Source: Nemophila menziesii (lineage: Eukaryota; Streptophyta; Magnoliopsida; Boraginales; Hydrophyllaceae). From it: a stretch of DNA of 64,000 bases. Location of the stretch: assembly GCA_029959085.1 (NCBI GenBank), contig JARWIR010000051.1, positions 1,922,001-1,986,000 of the forward strand, in the 5' to 3' direction. The position numbers and the translations under genes were made by a program. Position 1 is the stretch's first letter, and each line of letters begins with the position of its first letter. This document shows, in pieces, positions 1 to 9,944 of this stretch. The notes beneath the pieces are model-generated. The model had not been told where the DNA came from. It made no database searches and worked only from the letters and a program-made list of their open reading frames with translations.

Positions 1-319
1 TGTGTCTTTCGATGTTGTTGAAGGTGGCACAGTAGTGACAATGGTGGTTTAATTGAGATGGGTAGTCATTATCTATGGTGTTGGAGAGGTTTAAAGGATA
101 TAATTTAAACTTTGGTGAAGAAATTTTTTTGGATTAGAAGTTGATTTCTTGGTGTTTTTGGAAAGATTTGTGATTGATTATATGTTGGGATGATGTTTAG
201 AAAGATGGATTGGTGATATTTTGGTCTTTTAATGATGGAATTTGAGTGTTTTGGAGCTTTGGTTCGTCATCAATGGTGTTTCATGTGTTGGAGGCAAAAG
301 GAAAGGATAAGGTTTCCTC

Positions 320-525
320 AAGGTTTAGGTCATTTTTCGCCAACGGAAACCGGGTACCCGGTTTTGATTTTTTTTTTCCCGACGCAAAAAATGGGTTGCG
401 TTTCCACCGTGGAGGTCAGAGAGTTGGTTTTCGAAACCGGGTTCCCGACTTGTGAAAAACGGGTTGGGTATTCGCGCGCGAATAGCCAACTCGTTGGACG
501 CAAAGTGTTGCGTATTTGCGCATAA
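320..525. repeat. GC-rich palindromic spacer of element A
   Basis: An island of short GC-rich inverted motifs in AT-rich DNA: a palindrome AACCGGGTACCCGGTT near 346-361, a related GAAACCGGGTTCCCGAC at about 433-450, CGCAAAAAATGGGTTGCG, and CGCGCGCG near 474-481. It lies downstream of the coding remnant on the minus strand, the same relative position as the GC-rich repeat of element B (7936-8308). Function unknown. Confidence 0.5.
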
Positions 526-1118
526 ATTTTCATCTTATTTTTCCATTTTCTCCTTGCCTACATCTCGGATTCTTGCGAAATTTATACTCATTTTTATTGG
601 AAATTACACTCCGGATCTATTGGACTACTTATAATTTCCATTGGAGTTACCATTTTACTCAAAATTCTATTTTTCTTCATTTCGCACCAACGGTTAGCGT
701 CTCCACCGCGTAGGTCATAAACCTTGGGCTATTTATCAGAACTTTTTGACTTCACCCTTGGATATAGCTCGAAAAAATAAGTGGTTTAGGCTCAAAAAAA
801 ATTTAATTCCGACCTCCGAGCGTCAAGTTATGATCTTCCGAAGTTACTGATAACCGGGGTACAACTCCAAAAACGAGTTCCTGGTTGCTAGAAACCTCTA
901 CTGTATTGTAACCCAAATTTTTTCGTTTTTAATCTCGTTAACCCAAAACTCATGACCCTTTCACTCCTGAAATCATCAAAAACACCAACCTTTCTCATAT
1001 CTTAAAATTTATACACTAATAAACATAAATTACTCTAGTTTCACTAAGAATTTAAAAGACATGAAAGCAATTTAAAACATGGGTTGTCTCCCAAGAAGAA
1101 CTTTTGTTTATTATGTCT

Positions 1119-2341
1119 TTAAGTTTGACGTGTTACCTTCCATGAAGATGGTATTGAGGCCTTTGCGGTGTTCCTCCGCTTAAACTCGCCTCTTCCTTGA
1201 TGTAAAAGCTTTAGAACCTTCCCCCTTAGAATTTTATTCAATCGATCTCTGAAAGGGGGTGGATAGTATTTCCGTTTCGCCTCCTTGCTCTCATGGCGAA
1301 ACTCATTCTCCACCACATGATAGTAGATGACCGTTTTCAACGGTATAAGCTCATTTTTTAATATTTGTTTCCATCTTTTGTTCATCTTTAAAATGTGGTG
1401 GGTAGGTGTTCCTCCTTGCCTCTTTACTCTCGCGGTGTTGCACCTTTCTTGTATAGCTTATATTGGTCATTGTTTGTAAAGGAGGTGATTCTTCAGCTCT
1501 ATTTTCAATCAAGATTCTTGGTGGAGATGGTAATTGGTAAACTTTTTGTAGAGGAGATTCAATTTCTATTTTATTGTGAACTTTTAATTCTTCGATTGAC
1601 CCCTCAACCACTTCAGATTCATCTTCGCTTTCAACCCATTCTTCCACTATTACCTCATCATATTGTTGCTGTGGAATCTCTCTAATTTCGACCACCTCTT
1701 CTTCCTTTTTGCGTTCTATATCTTGATCATGTGCACGCACCATAGGAATAGCAATTTCTGTTTCAATTTCTAGGATTTTCGTTGCTACTCCTTCTTCTAC
1801 CATGCTAAAAAGACTTTCAACCACATGGTGGTTTCCATTTATAATTGGTACGGTAGTCATATCACTATCAATACTATCTTCTTTCAACACCTCCTCCTCA
1901 ACTACTTCTTTTGTTTGATCTATATCATCCCGCAGGGGAGTTGAATCTTTATAAGACTTGCTACTATTGGCGATATATTTATCTAGTGCCTTTTCTACTT
2001 TGGCACTGCCTGCTTCGCAATCGCGAATGTATTTAGCAAGTGTTTCATTCAAATCGTCAAGAGTTATTTGTGGAGGTTGTTGAATGTTGCATCTTTGATC
2101 TTGCTGATAGTGATACGATGGTTGTTGTTGATTATTTTCAACCCAAAGGTGGTTCCATGCTTGCTCTTGTTGATAGTGATAAGGTGATTGTTGTTGATTG
2201 TTCCTAGTCCATTGGTTGTTCCATCCTCTCTCTTGCGGGTGTTGACGGTGGTTGGTAGAAGTTACTACCCCATTGTTGTTGTCCCGAAGAGTCTTCCCAA
2301 TAGTCGAATGGACCAGGATTTGGGTAATGTCCTTTATACAT
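1119..2341 (-). pseudogene. Gag-like protein remnant of element A, frameshifted
   Basis: The likely start is the ATG at 2341, about 140 bases after the primer-binding site. The first residues read MYKGHYPNPGPFDYWED, then a frameshift leads into a Gln/Asn-rich tract (QQQ, NNQQQ, YHYQQ) followed by a 233-residue acidic open frame ending at 1351. This resembles the region after the zinc knuckle of Athila gag proteins; the conserved capsid-like domain is missing. A second short frame (1385-1119) repeats the end of the first: a motif of the type ESKEARRxxYPPxFxD occurs in both, so there is a small internal duplication. No protease motif is present. Assignment to gag rests on position and composition. 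Confidence 0.5.
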
Positions 2342-2482
2342 CTTTTAATAAAATCTCTTGATCATTACCTAAATAAAGAACCTGTGAAAACAAAACAAAA
2401 ACAAAGACAAGCGTAAAACCGAAAAATAAAATAAAATAACTACTAACTCACTTACAGATAACACCGTGGTCACACGCTACCG

Positions 2483-2500
2483 TCCCCGGCAGCGGCGCCA
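2483..2500 (-). other. Primer-binding site (tRNA-Asp type) of element A
   Basis: The minus strand reads TGGCGCCGCTGCCGGGGA, one base different from the site in element B. It matches the 3' end of plant tRNA-Asp, the usual primer of Athila/Tat elements, and lies six bases inside the LTR edge. Confidence 0.85.
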
Positions 2501-3482
2501 AAAACTTGATGTCTCCTTGTGTGTTCTAAAATAACACATCTAAAAAGGCAAGACACGTACAACAAGTGTACGGGTCGTCCAAGTAATATCCGGTAAACGG
2601 GATTTCGATCTCAGGGACGGATTGGATATGACTTAAGTGTTATGCAATAAATGGAAATAGTTGTTTGAATGACAAATAAAAGTAAATGGATAAGATATTT
2701 GTTCGTTTTCGATTAAGGACTAAAATGCAAACAAAGTAAAATTTTAAATTAACTAATGCAACGAAATGAGACACTAGTAAATAAAATAAGAGTAGACGCA
2801 AGAATGAGAAGTAGTAATTGAGTTTCGCAAGGGTTTCACCGAAATCTATTCAATTAATGCTTTCGTTTAAGGGTCGAATAATTAATACTAGTCGGGATTC
2901 TAGTTTCTCCTAACCCCCGTCAGGGCGATTATAATCCACCTTCGAATGGTCAAGGACTTTACCCAATTGCTATAAGATTAACTAAGTCCGTCAGGATCAA
3001 TAATTTATATCTTACATCTATAACCTATTTCTGTAACTAAACCCCCGTCAAGATGATCATTACACCACTATAATGAATAACCTAGTTACTAATTCCTATA
3101 TTTTATTCACGATTTCAAAGACAGTAAATAAATTCACGATAATAAAAATACTAAATTACCCAATTCGAATTAAATCTTTCAATCCCAAATTCAAAAACAT
3201 TATATAAATAAATTGGGGCTCAACCCATTAAAGCAATTCTCAAGCACAAATGAAATTAGTTCATAATGGAAATTAAAACTAAGAAAATTAAATAGGAGAA
3301 AGTATTCATTATCAATTACAGAAATAAAATGAAGATTCTAATTGAAGGATTGAATATGACTATAGTTGGAAGAATAACTTTCTCCAGCTCATGTTCTTGC
3401 TTCTTCTCTGGACGCTCTCTTCTATGGATGATTTAATTTGAAGAATAAAGTGATAGGTGCTGAATAATGAGGTCTAAAGGTG

Positions 3483-3490
3483 TATTTATA
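3483..3490 (-). promoter_or_regulatory. TATA box in the LTR of element A
   Basis: The minus strand reads CTATAAATACACC, the same core as the LTR promoter of element B (CTATAAATACACC at 4137-4149). Confidence 0.6.
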
Positions 3491-3575
3491 GTGGAGAAAA
3501 TCGGATTGGGCTTTTTAATTAAGAGGATTAGGTTAAATGAATAAAAGCTCAATCCTTATATGAAATCCCGTAACT

Positions 3576-3580
3576 GTGGT
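3576..3580. repeat. Target-site duplication GTGGT, left copy
   Basis: Matches 12665-12669 exactly, confirming that element B inserted as a unit. Confidence 0.9.
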
Positions 3581-4707
3581 TGATGTCTCCTCATTTGTGA
3601 TAGATTAATGTTAGGATGAGACATCATTTTAAGTGATTTAGAAGTCAATAATGTCGATTTTCTTGAGTTTTAGTGCACTTTCCTATTTTGTGTCTTGATT
3701 TGTAGAAATAATGTTTTTAGAGCATATTGGGTTTAATTGTTTATTTAGTGTGTAGCTTTAAAGATAATTATGGAGTTTAATTAGAGTCCAAGTCAAATAC
3801 AACAACTTATGGAAAGAGATTTGCATGGTAATTGGAGATAAGGAAAGAATTGCTAAAAAGATAGAAAAGAAAAAACTGCCTAAATCTGGGATTCTGCAAA
3901 GATAGGCGTTTTTACCTAAGAAAGAGGCCAATTTTGGTGAATTACTTTTAAAGGGCCTAGATAATTCTGTTGCGATTCTTTTGGTATCTTGTGGAGCAAA
4001 ATCGGACCAATAACGAAGAAGATACACTCAAAACAACGTAGCAGTGTTTATCTTTATTTCCATACGAATTTGAGTTGGGCTAGAAGTCCATTACCTTAAC
4101 TCTTCCTCAAGAAAACGAATTAGGTCTTCTAAACACCTATAAATACACCCTTATATCACTTGTAAATAATCCTTGCCTCATAGTAATTAGTTCTTAAGGT
4201 TTTATTCTTCCAGTTTATTGTAGAGAGCAAGATGATGTCTTTTGTAATTTCTTTTAGTTTATTTCCTTCAGGTATGAACTAAACTTCCCATAGCTTGGGT
4301 TTTGCATATGTATAATCTATGAATTCTAATTCTTCTATCTAATATTCTCCCTTATGAACTAGATTTATAGATAGAATTAGAAGGATTAGTGCATACTAGC
4401 AAAACCTAAGCTATACTTCTCATCTCATATTCTTTATCTTTTATTTTACTTTCTTGTCTTTATTTTCCTTTAATTGCTATTTTCGAATTCTTATTTGCTT
4501 TAATTTACTGTCTTCTAGTTATTTACTTTTACTCGTTATCTGTTCCTACGCGATTAACACACTTAAGTCCCTGAGAACGAACTCTACTTATCATTAAAAC
4601 TTGCATACGTCCTGTAATACTTGCAGTACTGTGCCTGTCTAGGGTGAGAGTGCATAGTTTTCCATACTTAAATTGATCTTATTTTTATCACACCCTAGGC
4701 GACACCA
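3581..4707 (+). repeat. 5' LTR of element B
   Basis: Starts TGATGTCTCC and ends GGCGACACCA; TG...CA edges. About 99% identical to 11538-12664. Confidence 0.95.
4138..4145 (+). promoter_or_regulatory. TATA box of element B 5' LTR
   Basis: TATAAATA in the context ACACCTATAAATACACCC, 558 bases into the LTR. The same core recurs in the LTRs at 12095, 27698 and, on the minus strand, 3483. Confidence 0.65.
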
Positions 4708-4713
4708 AGTTTT

Positions 4714-4731
4714 TGGCGCCGTTGCCGGGGA
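4714..4731 (+). other. Primer-binding site (tRNA-Asp type) of element B
   Basis: TGGCGCCGTTGCCGGGGA, complementary to the 3' end of plant tRNA-Asp, six bases after the LTR. Confidence 0.9.
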
Positions 4732-4972
4732 CTTGTGTCTCGTTAGCGTGTGGGTTATCTATTTCGAGTTTTAGTTTTTAATTAGTTTTTACTTTTCAGT
4801 CTTTAGTTTAGTTTAGTTTTAGTCTTTATTTTTCCAGATTTACGCTTGTGGTTTGCTGTAGTCTTTTTCAGGTTTCACAGTGTTTAAATCTTGGCCTCCT
4901 CTATCGGAGCCCGAGAGGCGCTTCAGACCTTACAACAAACGAGTTCGTGAGGAAAGGGCCTTAAGAAGAGCT

Positions 4973-6917
4973 ATGGCAGACGTACATGATAACGATCCGG
5001 AGTTAGTTTACTTTGCACCAGGAGGACCTCTAGCATACATTCCACCTGGTGTACAATTACCAGCAGGAGGAGGTAATGGGAATAACCTTAATAATCAACA
5101 GAACCGAGTTGAACAAGATCTACCTGGCCTTAACGTACCATTCCATGTTCAACCCATCGGTTACCGCCCTCCTGAGATTCCGAATATCAAATTTAGACCC
5201 GATCCGGGTATGCTTAGTCAATTTCAAAGTTTCGGACTCTATACTGGTACTGCAATACAAGATCCGGTAAAAGCGATTCAGAAGTTCATGCAGATTTGTG
5301 ATGCCTACATTACTCCTGGCATTACACGCGAGCAACTGTATTGTCATATGTTTTCGTTTTTCTTGACCGGAAGAGCTAGCGATTGGCTAGAGAGACAACC
5401 ACATGGAACCATTCACTCTTGGAGAGAACTTCAAGCCGCATTCTTTAACCGATTTTATCCGAAGAGCATGAGACTTAAAGATCAAACCGAGCTTGCAAGA
5501 TTTTGCCAAGAAGATGGAGAAACAGTGGGAGAAGCATGGACAAGGTTTCAACAAAAGTTAACTAGATGTCCACTCCATGGTTATACACCTGCTCTACAAA
5601 TTGCTATGTTCTATGAAGGTCTTAATGATAAAGGTAGAGAAAAGGTGGATAACATTGGAAAGGGTAATTTTGTGTCCATGAATCACAATGAAGCTTCCGA
5701 GGTGTTAGAGAATATTATGGAACAAGAAAGAAGTTGGCCTTCAACGCGAGCTTCTGCAACCAAAAACCCGAGGAACGCTTCGTTTAGATGCAGAAACTGC
5801 GAACTCAGCTCAAATATCCTCATTAGAAAATCAAATCAAGGAGCTGAGAATCGCGATGGAGAAGAATTTAGCCGCCACAAAGGTAGTACAAGAAGCACAA
5901 GGTTGTCAACAATATGGAGTTAACGATCATGTATGGGAAGAGTGCGAATCAAATCCGCAATCTGTTTACTTCATATCCAACCGATGGGGCAATCGCAACC
6001 ACCCGGGTATGCAGTATTCAAATCCACAAGGGGTCGCTAATCCTGGTCAATATCAACAGCGTCCCCAGAACAACTCTTACCTACAGAGAGGTCAGTACCA
6101 AAATCAATATCAGAATAGACCTGCTCCTCCACAACAACCTGCTCAAGACGCCTATACCGATTCATTAGAGCAGAAAGCTTTACCTCAGTATCCGCAAGAA
6201 GGATCTATGGACAATACACAGATAGTACAAGCTCTAGACCGTTTGAACACAACTATAAACGCTCAAGAAGAGAAGGTTAGAGGACACGATGCCATACTTC
6301 AAATGCTAACTACTCAAGTAACACAGTTAAACAAAGTGTTAACAAGTGTTGTAGAACAAAAGGAAGTAAAGGCAATCGAAGGAGGTGAAGACAAGGATGA
6401 GTTCGAAGCTTGCAAGGCTATATGCCTTGAGATCGAAAAAGCAAAAGAGGAAGCACCACATGCTGCCATTAGTGCCGTGGAAGTTCCCAGTATTGAAGGA
6501 GAACTAACCGAGTCTAGCCCCGAGGAATCTGACTGTTTAGAAGTTTATATGGAGGACGATCAAGAGAAGGACGAGTTCATAGAGTTACTGAGGAAGGTGC
6601 AAGAGGAAATAAGATCGGTAGTGGAATATGCAGCTGAGTTGGCTAAAGAGAAAGAGGAAGAAGCCTCAAGGGAGGAATCGAAAGATGAAGTGGCACCTGC
6701 TGTGCTAGAAGAAAAAGAAGAAGAGAAGGTGGAATCGCCACCTGTGGTTCAACCAGTGTCATCAACTATTCCTGATACAAATCCGAAAGATGACACTGTT
6801 CTCAAGACATTTGTAGAGGCGTACCAACCTGAAAATATCAACGCCCAAATGCTTGAGATTGCGAAGAGAGGACTTACACCGCAACAAGTTTATACGCAAA
6901 TTATTCCTGAGAAATAA
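4973..6917 (+). pseudogene. gag: Gag polyprotein of element B (one frameshift)
   Basis: Structural protein that would form the particle around element RNA. The first ATG in the frame is at 4973; the open frame reaches back to 4880 without an ATG. A Retrotrans_gag domain lies at about 5260-5720, with the typical order SFFLTGRASDWL, FFNRFYP and a downstream MFYEGLN. The frame breaks near 5762-5770 beside an A-run; the continuation lies in the +1 frame and carries a degenerate zinc knuckle (CQQYGVNDHVWEEC, second Cys replaced by Tyr), a Gln/Asn/Pro-rich stretch, and a long Glu/Lys-rich, probably coiled-coil tail (about 6370-6750). It ends at TAA 6915-6917, with the protease in the same frame beyond. 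The stop could be a mutation or a Gag-Pol boundary; its context is not a known leaky type. Confidence 0.8.
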
Positions 6918-7703
6918 GCGAGTGTAGAGATCCCGAGAGAGAACCTGAGGGTTTCAAGAAGAAGTGAGAAAGAGCTACCTACAAAGCTTAAAGATCCGGG
7001 AAGTTTCAACCTCCCTATTCAATTACATGGTAGGATCAAGGTGAAAGCTATGTACGATGTGGGTTATGGTGTGAATCTTATGCCTAAGTCCGTGTTCGAA
7101 AGGCTTGGACTTCAGAAATCAGAGAAAACTCCAGTGAAGTTGCAGTTTGCTGACAACTCAGTGAAGAGGACATGGGGAACAGTGGAGGACGTCTTAGTCC
7201 GAGCAGGTAATATCGCCATCCCTACTGACTTTGTTATTCTTGAGTTTGATGCAGATAAGCAGGTTCCGATCATACTTGGACGGCCTTTCATGGCCACAAG
7301 TCAAAGTGTGATCAACTTCCAAGATGGGACCATCACCCTTCATGCTAAGAATATATCCGAGACCTTCTATGTCTTGGGTAAGAAACCAAGGAAGTTGGAT
7401 CCCACCATGCCTATCATCCACAGCCTTTCACATCACAAAGTCCCTCCTGAGGAGATCCACTTAAAACCTGTGGATACTGAGCCAAACATTGAGTTTGGAG
7501 TTGGCCATGAAGTCCTATGGAAAGCCCACAAACGCGAGAACAGGCCACGAAGTTTCAAGGACTCATGGATGGGACCATTCATCGTCACTAAGGTTGTTTC
7601 AGCCAAGGTGATAGAAATTCGCCCCAAAACTGGGGTCAAGCGCAGATTAGTTGACGTTCATAGCCTTACTCGTTGTTGGGGAGGCTATATTCGCAAATCT
7701 TGA
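6918..7703 (+). pseudogene. Retropepsin-like protease joined to an integrase C-terminal segment
   Basis: Open from just after the gag stop, in the same frame; the first internal ATG is at 7041. Residues KLKDPGSFNLP precede the protease as in Athila/Tat elements. The protease core then reads AMYDVGYGVNLMPKSVF, where the family usually has a D-L-G-A-S-type active site; the Asp remains but the following residues differ, so activity is doubtful. The flap and ILGRPFM motif follow. At about 7490 the sequence passes straight into VGHEVLWKAH and then KDSWMGPFIVTKV, typical of the DNA-binding end of gypsy integrases. The reverse transcriptase, RNase H and integrase catalytic domains normally in between (roughly 4 kb) are missing, yet the joined frame is open. 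Confidence 0.75.
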
Positions 7704-7935
7704 CAGAGGTAACACGTCTAACTTTGAAAGACGTAAAACAAAAGTGCTGTACGGGAGACAACCCGTAGTTTTTTTTATGTTTTCATGTCTTTTACGTTTT
7801 TAGTTTAAGTTTATTTTAGTTGTTTTTAGTTGACAATGCATATTTGAGGAAGGTATTAGTGTTTTTGGTGTGTAGGAATTGGAGAAATCGAGTTAGGGAA
7901 CGCGAGGAAAATTTTTGGAGCAAAGGAATGACCTG

Positions 7936-8308
7936 CGCGGACTACCCCACGGACTACCCCATGGTCCGCAGAATGATCCGCGTGGTCAAAAACCCGTACC
8001 ACGGGTTGCTACTACGGGTTTGATCCAGAAACCAGAAAAATTTCCGCGGACTACCCTCCGGTACACCGCACCATGGTCCGCGCCCCAAAACGCGTACTAC
8101 GGGGTGGGTACCACGGGTATTCTGACGGAGTTCGCTACAGAAGCCGCGGTGTACCCTCCGGTACACCGGACCCTAGTCCGCAAGCCAAAAACCCGTACTA
8201 CGGGGTCCTACCACGGGTTTCATCCAGTGAGCAAAAATTTTCGAGCATCAGATGTCGCGGACTACCCTGCGGTACACCCCTTGGTCCGCAGGGGTAGTCC
8301 GCAGCGCC
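7936..8308 (+). repeat. GC-rich imperfect tandem repeat of element B, three and a half units
   Basis: Units start at 7936, 8045, 8145 and 8256 with CGCGG (periods 109, 100 and 111). Each has CGCGGACTACCC-like and GGTCCGC-like arms that can pair, then ACCCGTACTACGGGGT and ACCACGGGT. The last unit is cut after about 50 bases. The island is much richer in GC than its surroundings. The 200 bases before it, and 8309-8744 after it, hold no gene that I can support. Confidence 0.8.
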
Positions 8309-8750
8309 GCCAGAGAGAGAGAAAGTTACGGGATTTGTGTATAAAGGAGGTATTATGCTTTTAGTTCCGAATTTTATAACCCAAACCCTCTTTTTTCTTC
8401 TCCACAACCCTCCTAAACTCCATTGAAGCTCATCAAAACCTTCACCAATCACCAAAACACTACCCAATCATCAAGAAAAACACATCAAACCTTCTCTCCA
8501 CATCATTACAAGAGAGAATCAAACACCCAATCCTCACCAAATCCATTCATTGAAGAATCAAAGAGCCAAATTTTAAAAAATTCATCCTACAATTTCTTAA
8601 ATCCAAGCCAACCCATTACAAATCCACCTCACCCACATAGAGATTAATCATCAATTCATATTTCCTAAGCCAAATCAAGCTCGTTCAACCATTAATTCAA
8701 GGGTTTAATTTCAAGGGTTGCTAAAGCTTTGAGTTGGGGGTTAATTGAGG

Positions 8751-9944
8751 ATGACTAATAGAACAACAATCTTAGCTAGCAAGAGGGAGGTGAAGAGCAA
8801 CAAGGGATTGGATTTAAACAAGAAGAAATCAATTGACAAAGGTGCTAGTTCTAAATTAAAGGGTAAAGATAAGTTGAAGAGTGGGAAACCTTCATATGAT
8901 AGTAATGGTAAAAAGCTTTATTATTATGCAAAGGAGAGAACACAACCTCAACAAGATCTTATAGCTATAGAGAAAGTGGATACTTCAAAGGCCTTGAAGA
9001 CTTCTGCAGAGAAACAATTAAAAGAACTACCTTTTGCTTATGAGAAAGTATTCAAAGAAGAGATTAGAGATGGAGAATATGCGAGATTCTTTGACCTTGG
9101 TGAGAAATTGGGTTGGTCTACGTTCATGGTAAGACGTTCTGAATTATGTCCTGAATTAGTTTTGGAGTTCTATTTAGGCCTATTTAGCCGAGATAGTGAT
9201 GGTGTTCCGATTAGAGGAAAGTTAGTTCCCTTCACAGTTGAGGAGATTAGGAACCACTTCAAGTTTAAGAAACTGAAAGGTTTCTGCAAATTTGAAGAAG
9301 CAGTTGCTAAGCGAAAGATCTTTGATGAGGAATTACTTTTTGAGCATGTTTTAGACAAAGAGAAAGTGCAATCACATAAGGGAGAATTGAAGGCACCTTG
9401 GCCTTACAAATATCTTCAAGCAGATGCGCGAATTTGGCACAATTTTCTTATTCCTAATGTCTTTGGAAACACACGAGCTTGGGATGTGACTATGAAGAAC
9501 GCTCTACTATTGGACTGTATTTTGAGAGGAGAAGAAGTTGATGTGGCACAGTTGATCTATGAGGAGGTGATACGATTTTCGGTCTCTCCTAAATCAGTTT
9601 ATAATGTTAAATTTCCAACTATGATCACGTGTCTTGTGCAAAAAGCGAATGTAGTATTGGGTGAAGAAGAGAAACTCGAATTTAAAATGAGTTATATTGA
9701 TAACGCTTGGATCAAGGAAAGTCTTCGAAGAGCGGGTTCTACGCAAGTCTCGGAGGAAGTAAAGGAGGAAAATTGGCAAGAGAAGATGGAGGAGCGTTTA
9801 ACAAAATTTGAAGCAGCTCAAACTTCCTTAGTCAATGATGTGGCACAAATCAACGCTAATCAAGTGCGCATCATGAAACTCCTTGAGCAATTAACGAAAG
9901 GTCCAGCTATTCCAACCTTGGATGTCAAAGATGCAAGGCAATAG
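8751..9944 (+). CDS. ORF in the env-like position; plant transposon-associated domain protein
   Basis: Uninterrupted frame of 397 codons. The ATG at 8751 is the first in the frame (GAGGATGACT). The protein has a Lys/Ser-rich, highly basic N-terminus (about residues 1-60), a central globular region with FDLGEKLGWSTFM, FYLGLFSRD, IRNHFKFKKLKGF and WHNFLIPNVFGNTRAWDV, and a Glu-rich, probably coiled-coil C-terminus. This pattern fits the domain that Pfam calls 'putative plant transposon protein', found in extra ORFs of Athila/Tat-type elements. I see no signal peptide and no transmembrane helix, so it does not look like a membrane envelope protein. Function unknown. It is the only long intact ORF in the element. 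Confidence 0.75.
   Translation: MTNRTTILASKREVKSNKGLDLNKKKSIDKGASSKLKGKDKLKSGKPSYDSNGKKLYYYAKERTQPQQDLIAIEKVDTSKALKTSAEKQLKELPFAYEKVFKEEIRDGEYARFFDLGEKLGWSTFMVRRSELCPELVLEFYLGLFSRDSDGVPIRGKLVPFTVEEIRNHFKFKKLKGFCKFEEAVAKRKIFDEELLFEHVLDKEKVQSHKGELKAPWPYKYLQADARIWHNFLIPNVFGNTRAWDVTMKNALLLDCILRGEEVDVAQLIYEEVIRFSVSPKSVYNVKFPTMITCLVQKANVVLGEEEKLEFKMSYIDNAWIKESLRRAGSTQVSEEVKEENWQEKMEERLTKFEAAQTSLVNDVAQINANQVRIMKLLEQLTKGPAIPTLDVKDARQ

Larger units (their letters stand above)
1..2506 (-). mobile_element. Element A: internal region of a non-autonomous Athila-like LTR retrotransposon (runs off the left edge)
   Basis: On the minus strand this runs from a primer-binding site (2483-2500) beside the LTR, through a short gag-like gene, to a stretch at 1040-1140 that resembles the segment just after pol in element B (7700-7780), including the GGGAGACAACCC signature. 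No protease, reverse transcriptase or integrase core lies between them, so the element is internally deleted. Positions 530-1000 are AT-rich with no gene that I can see. The other LTR lies outside the window. Confidence 0.7.
2507..3580 (-). mobile_element. Element A 5' LTR, first part (interrupted by element B)
   Basis: The LTR edge TGATGTCTCC at 2507 abuts the primer-binding site. The LTR is broken at 3580 by element B and resumes at 12670, giving about 1534 bp when rejoined. It has a TATA box on the minus strand at 3483-3490. GTGGT at 3576-3580 is the target site copied by element B. Confidence 0.8.

Noticed and set aside
232..525. 97-residue open frame on the plus strand
   Set aside because: It lies in the GC-rich palindromic spacer of element A on the opposite strand and shows no known domain.
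5762..5770. Possible programmed -1 frameshift site (A AAC CCG) in gag of element B
   Set aside because: The heptamer fits the -1 pattern, but the continuing gag frame is +1 relative to the first, so a simple indel at the A-run is more likely.
6915..6920. Leaky stop between gag and protease
   Set aside because: TAA followed by GCG is not a recognised readthrough context, and gag is already frameshifted.
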